Below, piece by piece: positions 57,844 to 64,000 of a stretch of 64,000 bases of DNA. The notes beneath the pieces are model-generated. The model was not told the origin of the DNA, did no database searches, and worked only from the letters and a program-made list of their open reading frames with translations. Made by a program: the position numbers and the translations under genes. How positions within the stretch are numbered: the stretch's first letter is position 1; each line of letters opens with the position of its first letter. The DNA is from Kitasatospora papulosa. Lineage in GTDB: Bacteria; Actinomycetota; Actinomycetes; Streptomycetales; Streptomycetaceae. The stretch is taken from NCBI RefSeq assembly GCF_000717245.1, contig NZ_JNYQ01000005.1, positions 186,001 through 250,000 on the forward strand, given 5' to 3'.

Positions 57844-58506
57844 ATGCACGGCTACGGCTATCCGCCGGAGCAGCAGCAGCAGCCGACGCGCCGTCCGTCC
57901 TCGGCCACGCTGGTCACGCTGCGCGTGGTCTTCGTGGCGCTCGCCCTGCTGAGCTGCGGGCTCCTCGCCTGGGCCGCCATGCTGCGGCTGGCCGTCGTCA
58001 CCCGCAAGCAGCGTGACTGGTGGCTGTTCGGTCTGGTGCTGGCACTGAACATAGGCCTCCTCGCGTACCTGGGGACGCTGCCGGAGGAGGAAGAGGTGCT
58101 GACGGACGGGCAGGCGGTCATCACCCTGTCCTGGGCGCTGGTCGTCTTCGTCGGCACGGTCACCTACTACCTGTACACGGAGATCAGGCACTTCGGCCCC
58201 TACGGCGGCACCCGGGGAGCTCCGTACGCGGGCCCGAGCACCGGCCCGTACGGCGGTGGGCACCCGGCGGCACCGACGTTCCCGGCCGGTGGGTACGCCC
58301 CGCGGCGGACCGTGCCCGATCCGCCGATGGCACCCGCCTACGGTTACCCGCCCGTCCCGCACCAGGGCCCCGTCCCGCACCAGGGCCCCACCCCCACCCC
58401 GCCGCCGGGCGGTTCGAGGCCGGCCTCGCCCCAGCGTCTCGACCAGGTGCGCGCCGAGCTCGACGAGCTGAGCGACTACCTCCGCAAGGAGGGTGACGGC
58501 CGGTGA
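57844..58506 (+). CDS. Membrane protein coupled to Ser/Thr kinase
   Basis: The 220-aa protein has three hydrophobic segments in residues 20-115 (LVTLRVVFVALALLSCGLLAW, WWLFGLVLALNIGLLAYLG, AVITLSWALVVFVGTVTYYLY). A cytoplasmic Pro/Gly/Tyr-rich tail follows, ending in a short coiled coil (RLDQVRAELDELSDYLRK). No family name is recognised. Its stop overlaps the kinase GTG by four bases, so it is probably a membrane partner or substrate of that soluble kinase. Confidence 0.78.
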   Translation: MHGYGYPPEQQQQPTRRPSSATLVTLRVVFVALALLSCGLLAWAAMLRLAVVTRKQRDWWLFGLVLALNIGLLAYLGTLPEEEEVLTDGQAVITLSWALVVFVGTVTYYLYTEIRHFGPYGGTRGAPYAGPSTGPYGGGHPAAPTFPAGGYAPRRTVPDPPMAPAYGYPPVPHQGPVPHQGPTPTPPPGGSRPASPQRLDQVRAELDELSDYLRKEGDGR

Positions 58507-60062
58507 ACGGACGTGTCATCGCCGGGCGTTACGCACTGGCGACGATTCTCGGCCAAGGCGGCATGGGGCAGGTCTGGACGGCGTACGACCAGCGCCTCGA
58601 CCGCAGGGTCGCGGTGAAGCTCCTGCGCCCCGACCGGGTCGCCGGCCCCTCCGGCAGCGAGGCCGCCGACGACGTGCGCCGACGCTTCGTCCGCGAGTGC
58701 CGGGTGACCGCGCAGGTCGACCACCCCGGTCTGGTCACGGTCCACGACGCGGGCAGCGACGGCGAGGACCTCTACCTCGTCATGCAGTACGTCGAGGGCG
58801 CGGACCTCGCCGACCACCTCGCCGAGCACGACCCCTACCCGTGGCCCTGGGCCGTGGCGGTCGCCGCCCAGCTGTGCGCGGTGCTCTCCGCGGTGCACGC
58901 CGTGCCGATCGTCCACCGCGACCTCAAGCCCCGCAACGCGATGGTGAAGCCCGACGGCACCGTCACGGTGCTGGACCTCGGCATCGCCTCCGTGATGGAC
59001 ACCGACACCACCCGCCTTACGCACACGGGTTCACCGATCGGCTCCCCGGCCTACATGGCGCCCGAACAGGCGATGGGCGGCGCGGTCGGCCCCTACACCG
59101 ACCTGTACGCCCTCGGCGTCCTGATGCACGAACTCCTCAGCGGGGACGTGCCGTTCGCCGGGTCCACCGCGCTGGGCGTCCTGCACCGCCACCTCTACGA
59201 GCCGCCCCTCCCGGTCCGTCACCTCAGGCCCGAGGTCCCCGAGGCGCTCGAAGCCCTCGTCCTGCGGCTGCTCTCCAAGGACCCGCAGCACCGGCCGGCC
59301 TCCGCCCAGGAGGTCTACGAGTCCCTGCGGCCCCTGCTGCCCGCCGGCGGCTCGCCCTCGGGCCCCCTCGACCCGACCCGCCCGTTCCTCCGCCCGCACG
59401 CCCCCTGGCCCGACCGGGCGGCCGTCCCGGCGCCGGCGCCGCCCGTCCCCGGCCGGCAGGTACCGGCCCCGCCCCAGGAACCGCCCGCCAGGCCCGATGT
59501 GGCGAAGGCCGTCGACGACGTGAAGCGCCTGCTCGGCGAGGGCCGCATCACCCAGGCCGTCGACGTCCTCGGCGGAATCCTGCCCGCCGCGGCCCAGGAG
59601 CACGGCGAACACTCACCGGTCGTACGGATCCTGCGCAAGCAGTACGCGGCGACGCTGATGGACGACGGCCAGTACCGCCGCGCCCTCCCGGAACTCCGCC
59701 GCCTCGCCGAGGACCGCGCTGCGGAGGCCGGCCCCGCGGATCCCCAGACCCTGCAGTACCGCTACGACGCCGCGCAGTGCCTGGAGCAGCTCGGTGAGCC
59801 CGCCGCCGCCCTGGCCGAGTACCGCGGGGTCCTCCCCTTCTACGAGAACGGCTACGCGACCTCCACCGGCCCCGGCCGCGCCTTCGACATCCGCCGCCGG
59901 ATCGCCCACCTCCTGCTCGGCATGGGCGACCACACGGCGGGCCGGGGCCAGTTGCAGGCCCTGCTGTACGACACGGAGCGCGCCTACGGGCCGCACCACG
60001 CGCTCCCCGTGGAGCTCCGCCGCCAACTGGTCCACCACCAGGACGTCCGCGGGTCGAGGTGA
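58503..60062 (+). CDS. Hanks-type Ser/Thr protein kinase with C-terminal helical repeats
   Basis: The 519-aa kinase has an N-terminal catalytic domain of about 285 residues: glycine loop LGQGGMGQVW, Lys in AVKLLRP, catalytic loop HRDLKPRNAMV, metal-binding DLGIAS (DLG in place of DFG) and activation end SPAYMAPEQ. A Pro-rich linker follows. A C-terminal TPR-like helical domain (about residues 335-515, for example YRRALPELRRLAEDRA and YDAAQCLEQLGEPAAALAEYR) ends the protein. There is no membrane helix, unlike PknB. Coupling to a membrane protein gene suggests it is held at the membrane through that partner. Confidence 0.9.
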   Translation: MNGRVIAGRYALATILGQGGMGQVWTAYDQRLDRRVAVKLLRPDRVAGPSGSEAADDVRRRFVRECRVTAQVDHPGLVTVHDAGSDGEDLYLVMQYVEGADLADHLAEHDPYPWPWAVAVAAQLCAVLSAVHAVPIVHRDLKPRNAMVKPDGTVTVLDLGIASVMDTDTTRLTHTGSPIGSPAYMAPEQAMGGAVGPYTDLYALGVLMHELLSGDVPFAGSTALGVLHRHLYEPPLPVRHLRPEVPEALEALVLRLLSKDPQHRPASAQEVYESLRPLLPAGGSPSGPLDPTRPFLRPHAPWPDRAAVPAPAPPVPGRQVPAPPQEPPARPDVAKAVDDVKRLLGEGRITQAVDVLGGILPAAAQEHGEHSPVVRILRKQYAATLMDDGQYRRALPELRRLAEDRAAEAGPADPQTLQYRYDAAQCLEQLGEPAAALAEYRGVLPFYENGYATSTGPGRAFDIRRRIAHLLLGMGDHTAGRGQLQALLYDTERAYGPHHALPVELRRQLVHHQDVRGSR

Positions 60063-60193
60063 GCGGCGGGACGGCCGACAAGGGCGGAACTGAAGGGATT
60101 TCGTCCCCGACCCCACACTGACCGGTCCGGAAATCGTTGGTCGAAGCAGTGGCCCGAATCACGTCCACTGCCTAACATCGATCACCGCAAGGC

Positions 60194-60213
60194 TTTGTGC
60201 ACTGATGCACAAA
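60194..60213. promoter_or_regulatory. Perfect 8-4-8 inverted repeat before SurA-like gene
   Basis: TTTGTGCACTGATGCACAAA lies just upstream of the GGGAGG ribosome-binding site, and TAACAT (60171-60176) upstream is a possible -10. It could be a repressor site or a short leader hairpin. Confidence 0.55.
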
Positions 60214-60232
60214 CTCTCCCCGGGAGGCTCCT

Positions 60233-60889
60233 TTGCACCGCCGTCGTCGCACCGCGCTCGCCCTGTCCGCCGCCACGCTCGTCGCGGCCCCCCTCCTGGC
60301 CGCCTGCGGCAGCGAGGCCCACCCCGGTGCCGCGGCCGTGGTCGGCGGCGACCGGATCGACGTGGCCACCGTCCAGGCACAGGCGGCCGACGTGCGCACC
60401 GCGCAGCAGAAGTCGGAGCAGTCCGAGGAACTGGTCACCAAGTCGGGCCAGCTGACCCGGGTCAAGCTGTCCGGGCTGATCTTCGGGCGGGTCCTGGACC
60501 GGGCGGCGAAGGACGCGGGGGTCAGCGTCAGCCGTAAGGAGATCCAGCAGCTCCGCGGTGTCGCCGCCGAGCAGTCGGGCGGTGAGGAGGGCGTACGGAC
60601 CCTGATGCTGGAGCAGCGCTGGGTCGCGCCCGGACAGATCGAGGCGAGCCTGCGTCAGGAGGTCCAGCTCCAGAAGCTGGCCGGGGCCCTCGGCGCCGAC
60701 CTGCAGAGCCCCACCGGGGTGCAGGCCGTCGGACAGGCCCTCACCGAGGCGTCGAAGGCGCTCCACATCGACGTCAACCCGCGCTACGGCAGCTGGGACA
60801 ACAAGAAGGTCCAGCTCAGCACGTACAAGGCGCCGTGGATCACCCAGGTCACGCCCGTGCAGGGCCAGGACCCCGAGGCAGGCGCCTGA
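60233..60889 (+). CDS. SurA N-terminal-domain-like lipoprotein
   Basis: The 218-aa protein starts with TTG at 60233, chosen because GGGAGG lies 7 bases upstream and a signal sequence follows at once. The signal is basic HRRRR, hydrophobic TALALSAATLVAAPLLAAC, and lipobox LAAC. The mature part, AAVVGGDRIDVATVQAQAADVR and then helical segments, resembles the chaperone-like N-terminal domain of SurA/PrsA foldases without a PPIase domain. It is probably a membrane-tethered folding helper outside the cell. It is followed by mazG after 29 bases. Confidence 0.82.
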   Translation: MHRRRRTALALSAATLVAAPLLAACGSEAHPGAAAVVGGDRIDVATVQAQAADVRTAQQKSEQSEELVTKSGQLTRVKLSGLIFGRVLDRAAKDAGVSVSRKEIQQLRGVAAEQSGGEEGVRTLMLEQRWVAPGQIEASLRQEVQLQKLAGALGADLQSPTGVQAVGQALTEASKALHIDVNPRYGSWDNKKVQLSTYKAPWITQVTPVQGQDPEAGA

Positions 60890-60906
60890 CCCCGCTCGTC
60901 CAGGGG

Positions 60907-60912
60907 TAGGTT
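60907..60912 (+). promoter_or_regulatory. -10 element of a probable leaderless mazG promoter
   Basis: TAGGTT ends 6 bases before GTG 60919, and no ribosome-binding site is present. Confidence 0.45.
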
Positions 60913-60918
60913 CGGGGT

Positions 60919-61905
60919 GTGAACGCTGAAGACCCCGGCCGCATCGTCCTGCTCACCGCCAGCCACCGGGTCGCCCCCGGTCTGCTGTCCTGGCCCGCCT
61001 GGCAGACGCTGCGGGCCGCCGACCGGGTGCTGTGCGCCGAGCGGGACCACCCGCAGCTGCCGTACCTGGAGGAGGCGGGGGTCGCCGTCGAGCACGACGC
61101 TCCCACGGCCGAGGCGCTGGTGGACGAGTGCGCGGGCGGCCGGACCGTGGTGGTGCTGGTGGGCGGCGAGGGGAACCAGCCGCTCACCGACGGCCTGGCC
61201 CGGCTCGGTGGTTCGGGCCGGGTGCGGATGCCGGACCTGGAACTGCTGCCCGGTTCGTACGACCTGCCCGGTGCCCGGCTCCTGGACCTGGTCCAGGTCA
61301 TGGACCGGATCCGGCTCGAATGCCCGTGGACCTCGCAGAAGACGCACCAGGGTCTCGCGAAGTACGCCATCGAGGAGGCGTACGAACTGGTCGAGGCGAT
61401 CGAGGACGGCGACCGCGAGGAACTGCGCGAGGAGCTCGGCGACGTCCTGCTCCAGGTCGTCTTCCACGCGCGCATCGCGCAGGAGGACCAGGAGGAGCCG
61501 TTCGGCATCGACGACGTCGCGGCCACGATCGTCGAGAAGCTGATCCACCGCCATCCCCACGTGTTCGGCGACGAGACCGCCGAGACCCCGGAGGACGTCC
61601 ACGCCCACTGGCTGCGTACGAAGGCGATCGAGAAGCAGCGCGCGTCGGTCACCGACGGGGTGCCGCTCGGTCAGCCGGGCCTGGCGCTCGCGGCCAAGCT
61701 CGGCAGCAGGGTCCGTACCGCGGGTCTCGACGTCGCGCTCCCCGGGGGCGAGGGGGTCGGCCACCGGCTGCTCGCCCTCGCCGTGCGGGCCGAGCGGGAC
61801 GGTACGGACCCGGAGGCCGCCCTGCGGGCCGCCGCGCGCGCCTACCGCGACGTGATCCGGGCGGCGGAAGGGCTCGGGACCGGTCCGGATAGCGTCGAGG
61901 AGTGA
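60919..61905 (+). CDS. mazG: Nucleoside triphosphate pyrophosphohydrolase MazG
   Basis: The 328-aa house-cleaning enzyme hydrolyses (d)NTPs to monophosphates and pyrophosphate. The N-terminal third is a tetrapyrrole-methylase-like remnant (RIVLLTASHRVAPGLLSWPAW). The MazG core begins VMDRIRLECPWTSQKTHQGLA and holds the metal-binding helices EEAYELVEAIEDGD and REELGDVLLQVVFHARI. A second, shorter MazG-like half follows. The GTG start is probably leaderless. The stop overlaps the P450 start by four bases. Confidence 0.93.
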   Translation: MNAEDPGRIVLLTASHRVAPGLLSWPAWQTLRAADRVLCAERDHPQLPYLEEAGVAVEHDAPTAEALVDECAGGRTVVVLVGGEGNQPLTDGLARLGGSGRVRMPDLELLPGSYDLPGARLLDLVQVMDRIRLECPWTSQKTHQGLAKYAIEEAYELVEAIEDGDREELREELGDVLLQVVFHARIAQEDQEEPFGIDDVAATIVEKLIHRHPHVFGDETAETPEDVHAHWLRTKAIEKQRASVTDGVPLGQPGLALAAKLGSRVRTAGLDVALPGGEGVGHRLLALAVRAERDGTDPEAALRAAARAYRDVIRAAEGLGTGPDSVEE

Positions 61906-63197
61906 ACGACAGTCCTCCTACGGCCTCCGCGCCGGACGCAGCGCCCGAACTCTTCACCTGGGAGTTCGCCACCGACCCGTACCCCGCCTACGCATGGCTG
62001 CGCGAGCACAGCCCCGTGCACCGCACGACGCTGCCCAGCGGGGTCGAGGCGTGGCTGGTGACCCGGTACGCCGACGCGCGGCAGGCGCTCGCCGACACCC
62101 GGCTCTCCAAGAACCCGGCCCACCACGCGGGGTCCGCGACCGCCAAGGGCAGGACGGGTATCCCCGGGGAGCGCAAGGCGGAGCTGATGACGCATCTGCT
62201 GAACATCGACCCGCCGGACCACACCCGTCTGCGCCGGCTCGTCTCCAAGGCGTTCACCCCGCGCCGGGTCGCGGAGTTCGCGCCGCGCGTGCAGGAGCTG
62301 ACGGACCGCCTCATCGACGGCTTCGCCGATAAGGGGGAGGCGGACCTCATCCACGACTTCGCGTTCCCTCTCCCCATCTACGCGATCTGCGACCTGCTGG
62401 GCGTGCCGCGCGAGGACCAGGACGACTTCCGGGACTGGGCGGGCATGATGATCCGGCACGGCGGGGGCCCGCGCGGTGGCGTCGCCAGGTCGGTCAAGAA
62501 GATGCGCGGCTATCTCGCCGAGCTCATCCACCGCAAGAGGGAGGATCCGGGCGACGACCTGATCTCGGGGCTGATCCGGGCGAGCGACCACGGCGAGCAC
62601 CTGACCGAGAACGAGGCCGCGGCCATGGCGTTCATCCTCCTGTTCGCCGGTTTCGAGACGACGGTGAACCTGATCGGCAACGGCACCTACGCCCTGCTGC
62701 GCAACCCGTCCCAGCGCGAGCGGCTGGAGCGCTCCCTGGCGGCGGGGGAGACCGGACTGCTCGCCACGGGCGTCGAGGAGCTGCTGCGCTACGACGGGCC
62801 GGTGGAGCTCGCGACATGGCGCTACGCCACCGAGCCCGTGAGCCTGGGAGGACAGGACGTCGCGGCCGGGGACCCCGTACTCGTGGTTCTGGCCGCCGCG
62901 GATCGGGATCCGGACAGATTCCAGAATGCGGACACCCTGGATCTCGCTCGGAGTGACAATCAGCATCTGGGCTACGGCCACGGAATCCACTACTGCCTGG
63001 GGGCTCCGCTGGCCCGCCTGGAGGGTCAGGTGGCTCTGGCGACACTGCTGCGACGCCTCCCCGACCTGCGGCTCGCCGCGGAACCTGCCGATTTGCGCTG
63101 GCGCGGCGGGCTCATCATGCGTGGACTGCGCACCCTTCCGGTGGAGTTCGGTACCGGACAGCCGTCCGCGAAAGGTGACACTCCGTCAACTCTGTGA
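61902..63197 (+). CDS. Cytochrome P450
   Basis: The 431-aa soluble P450 has the I-helix oxygen-binding motif FILLFAGFETTVNL, the ExxR of the K-helix in GVEELLRYDG, and the haem loop LGYGHGIHYCLGAPLAR with the axial Cys. It resembles the CYP107/CYP105 classes. From memory, the S. coelicolor enzyme at this place (SCO3099) is CYP107U1, linked to sporulation. GTG 61902 overlaps the mazG stop. No ferredoxin gene is adjacent, so its electron donor is encoded elsewhere. The substrate is unknown. Confidence 0.92.
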   Translation: MNDSPPTASAPDAAPELFTWEFATDPYPAYAWLREHSPVHRTTLPSGVEAWLVTRYADARQALADTRLSKNPAHHAGSATAKGRTGIPGERKAELMTHLLNIDPPDHTRLRRLVSKAFTPRRVAEFAPRVQELTDRLIDGFADKGEADLIHDFAFPLPIYAICDLLGVPREDQDDFRDWAGMMIRHGGGPRGGVARSVKKMRGYLAELIHRKREDPGDDLISGLIRASDHGEHLTENEAAAMAFILLFAGFETTVNLIGNGTYALLRNPSQRERLERSLAAGETGLLATGVEELLRYDGPVELATWRYATEPVSLGGQDVAAGDPVLVVLAAADRDPDRFQNADTLDLARSDNQHLGYGHGIHYCLGAPLARLEGQVALATLLRRLPDLRLAAEPADLRWRGGLIMRGLRTLPVEFGTGQPSAKGDTPSTL

Positions 63198-63224
63198 CTT
63201 TCGCGTGATCTCCGCTGCATCGAC

Positions 63225-63254
63225 TTGTGACACACGTTCGAGTAGGGCTAGGTT
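63225..63254 (+). promoter_or_regulatory. Candidate rpf promoter
   Basis: TTGTGA (63225-63230) and TAGGTT (63249-63254) are separated by 18 bases, about 50 bases upstream of ATG 63303. The leader is too short for a ydaO-type c-di-AMP riboswitch. Confidence 0.45.
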
Positions 63255-63302
63255 CACCGTTCGACTCACCCGTCACATGTCAGTCACACGGAAGGCAATC
63301 CC

Positions 63303-64000
63303 ATGGGCTCCGCGACCGGCAGACACCGTCGCCCTCGCCAGGCACCCGCCATCGTCGTCGCCGCAGGCGTCACCGGTTCGGCCATCGCCATCCCGCTGCT
63401 CGGTGCGGGCGGCGCGCAGGCCGCCGACGCCACGACCTGGGACCGGGTCGCAGAATGCGAGAGCGGCGGCATGTGGAGTGCCGACCTGGGCAACGGCTAC
63501 TACGGAGGCCTGCAGTTCTCGCAGGACACCTGGAACGCCTACGGCGGCACGGAGTACGCGTCCCGCGCCGACCTCGCGAGCCGCTCGCAGCAGATCGCCG
63601 TCGCCGAGAACGTGCTGGACGACAAGGGTCCGCAGGCGTGGCCCAGCTGCGCGGTGATCTCCGGGCTGGCCCTGGACGGGACGCTGCCGGGCGTCGACCC
63701 GGGTGGCGAGCCGTCGGCTGAGCCCTCCGGCACCGCCACGGAGACCCCCTCCTCCGACGCGTCGGACCAGGCCGCATCGAAGGACGACGCGGACGCGAAG
63801 AGCGACGCGGAGCCGAAGGGCAAGGCCAAGGACAAGGGCAAGGCCGCCGGTGGCACGGCGGACACCGGCGACGCCGCGGGCAGCGCCGACGCGTCGCCGT
63901 CCGCCACCCCGTCCTCCGGGACGTCCGGAGCCTCCGGCGCGGCGAAGGGTGACGCCGCGAAGGGTGACACCGCGAAGGGTGACGCCTCGACGGGCGGGAA
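63303..64000 (+). CDS. Resuscitation-promoting factor / transglycosylase-like protein (3' end outside window)
   Basis: The visible 232 residues have a signal peptide (basic GRHRRPRQ, hydrophobic APAIVVAAGVTGSAIAIPLLGAGGAQA). They continue with the Rpf catalytic domain TWDRVAECESGGMWSADLGNGYYGGLQFSQDTW (Glu near residue 52 is the expected catalytic acid) and the paired cysteines of CES and WPSC. A long Ser/Thr/Ala/Lys-rich linker follows and runs off the window. Rpf enzymes cleave peptidoglycan in germination and growth. A LysM or other domain may follow. By position it fits S. coelicolor rpfC or rpfA. Confidence 0.9.
   Translation, partial: MGSATGRHRRPRQAPAIVVAAGVTGSAIAIPLLGAGGAQAADATTWDRVAECESGGMWSADLGNGYYGGLQFSQDTWNAYGGTEYASRADLASRSQQIAVAENVLDDKGPQAWPSCAVISGLALDGTLPGVDPGGEPSAEPSGTATETPSSDASDQAASKDDADAKSDAEPKGKAKDKGKAAGGTADTGDAAGSADASPSATPSSGTSGASGAAKGDAAKGDTAKGDASTGG

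Noticed and set aside
63198..63302. ydaO/c-di-AMP riboswitch upstream of the rpf gene
   Set aside because: Known rpfA leaders in Streptomyces carry this riboswitch, but only 105 bases separate the P450 stop and the rpf ATG, and no matching conserved blocks were seen.

Overview
The window is chromosomal DNA from a Streptomyces or very close actinomycete. Supporting signs are the very high G+C content with G/C at third codon positions, frequent GTG starts, four-base stop/start overlaps (ATGA or GTGA), several probable leaderless promoters, and gene order. From memory, the order (tatD, rpfB position, ksgA, ispE ... galTEK ... ppc ... pth, rplY, prs, glmU ... mfd ... Ser/Thr kinase, mazG, P450, rpf) matches the S. 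coelicolor region around SCO3098-SCO3152. Most of the window is therefore conserved core chromosome, with a few accessory or decayed patches. No insertion sequence, prophage or CRISPR array was seen.

Layout. 0.1-5.3 kb: a small zinc-ribbon protein, tatD, a truncated RpfB-type gene, ksgA/ispE (16S rRNA dimethylation and non-mevalonate isoprenoid synthesis) and a membrane acyltransferase set between unusual palindromes. 5.4-13.5 kb: a lipoprotein, an ABC-F protein, a three-copy tandem family of membrane-anchored PQQ-like beta-propellers whose first copy has decayed, and an orphan response regulator lacking the usual phospho-acceptor Asp. 13.5-18.9 kb: a sodium/solute symporter with a small membrane partner, divergent from galT-galE-galK (Leloir pathway). 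18.9-24.1 kb: a GNAT, a second orphan response regulator, a MarR repressor divergent from a trans-aconitate-type methyltransferase, a Uma2 protein, and a fatty-acid desaturase with its TetR regulator. 24.5-32 kb: ppc, then the minus-strand housekeeping set pth, rplY, prs, glmU and tRNA-Gln(UUG).

32-40 kb is the most unusual part. A stand-alone endonuclease-like protein ends 12 bases from tRNA-Gln, and an orphan histidine kinase follows. Next comes a compact divergent island of polymorphic-toxin-type domains paired with, or fused to, SUKH immunity domains: a YwqJ deaminase with a separate SUKH-3 protein, a WHH nuclease fused to SUKH-1, and a YrhB/collagen-like/deaminase/SUKH-4 fusion. No protein in the island has a visible secretion signal. 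A coiled-coil DivIVA-like protein lies beyond it.

40-48 kb: a minus-strand RsbQ-like hydrolase / PAS-PP2C phosphatase / STAS operon (a partner-switching stress module), an MFS exporter, and an ABC/FtsX transporter pair. 48-55 kb: mfd, a TetR regulator divergent from a SCO6745-type protein with two copies of a shared operator, and a secreted HNH lipoprotein. 55-64 kb: a DUF4352-type membrane protein, an N-6 methylase-like protein with an altered motif IV, a membrane protein coupled to a Ser/Thr kinase with repeats, a SurA-like lipoprotein, mazG coupled to a cytochrome P450, and the 5' part of a resuscitation-promoting-factor gene that runs off the end.

All family calls come from reading the protein sequence and gene context. 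No database search was possible.
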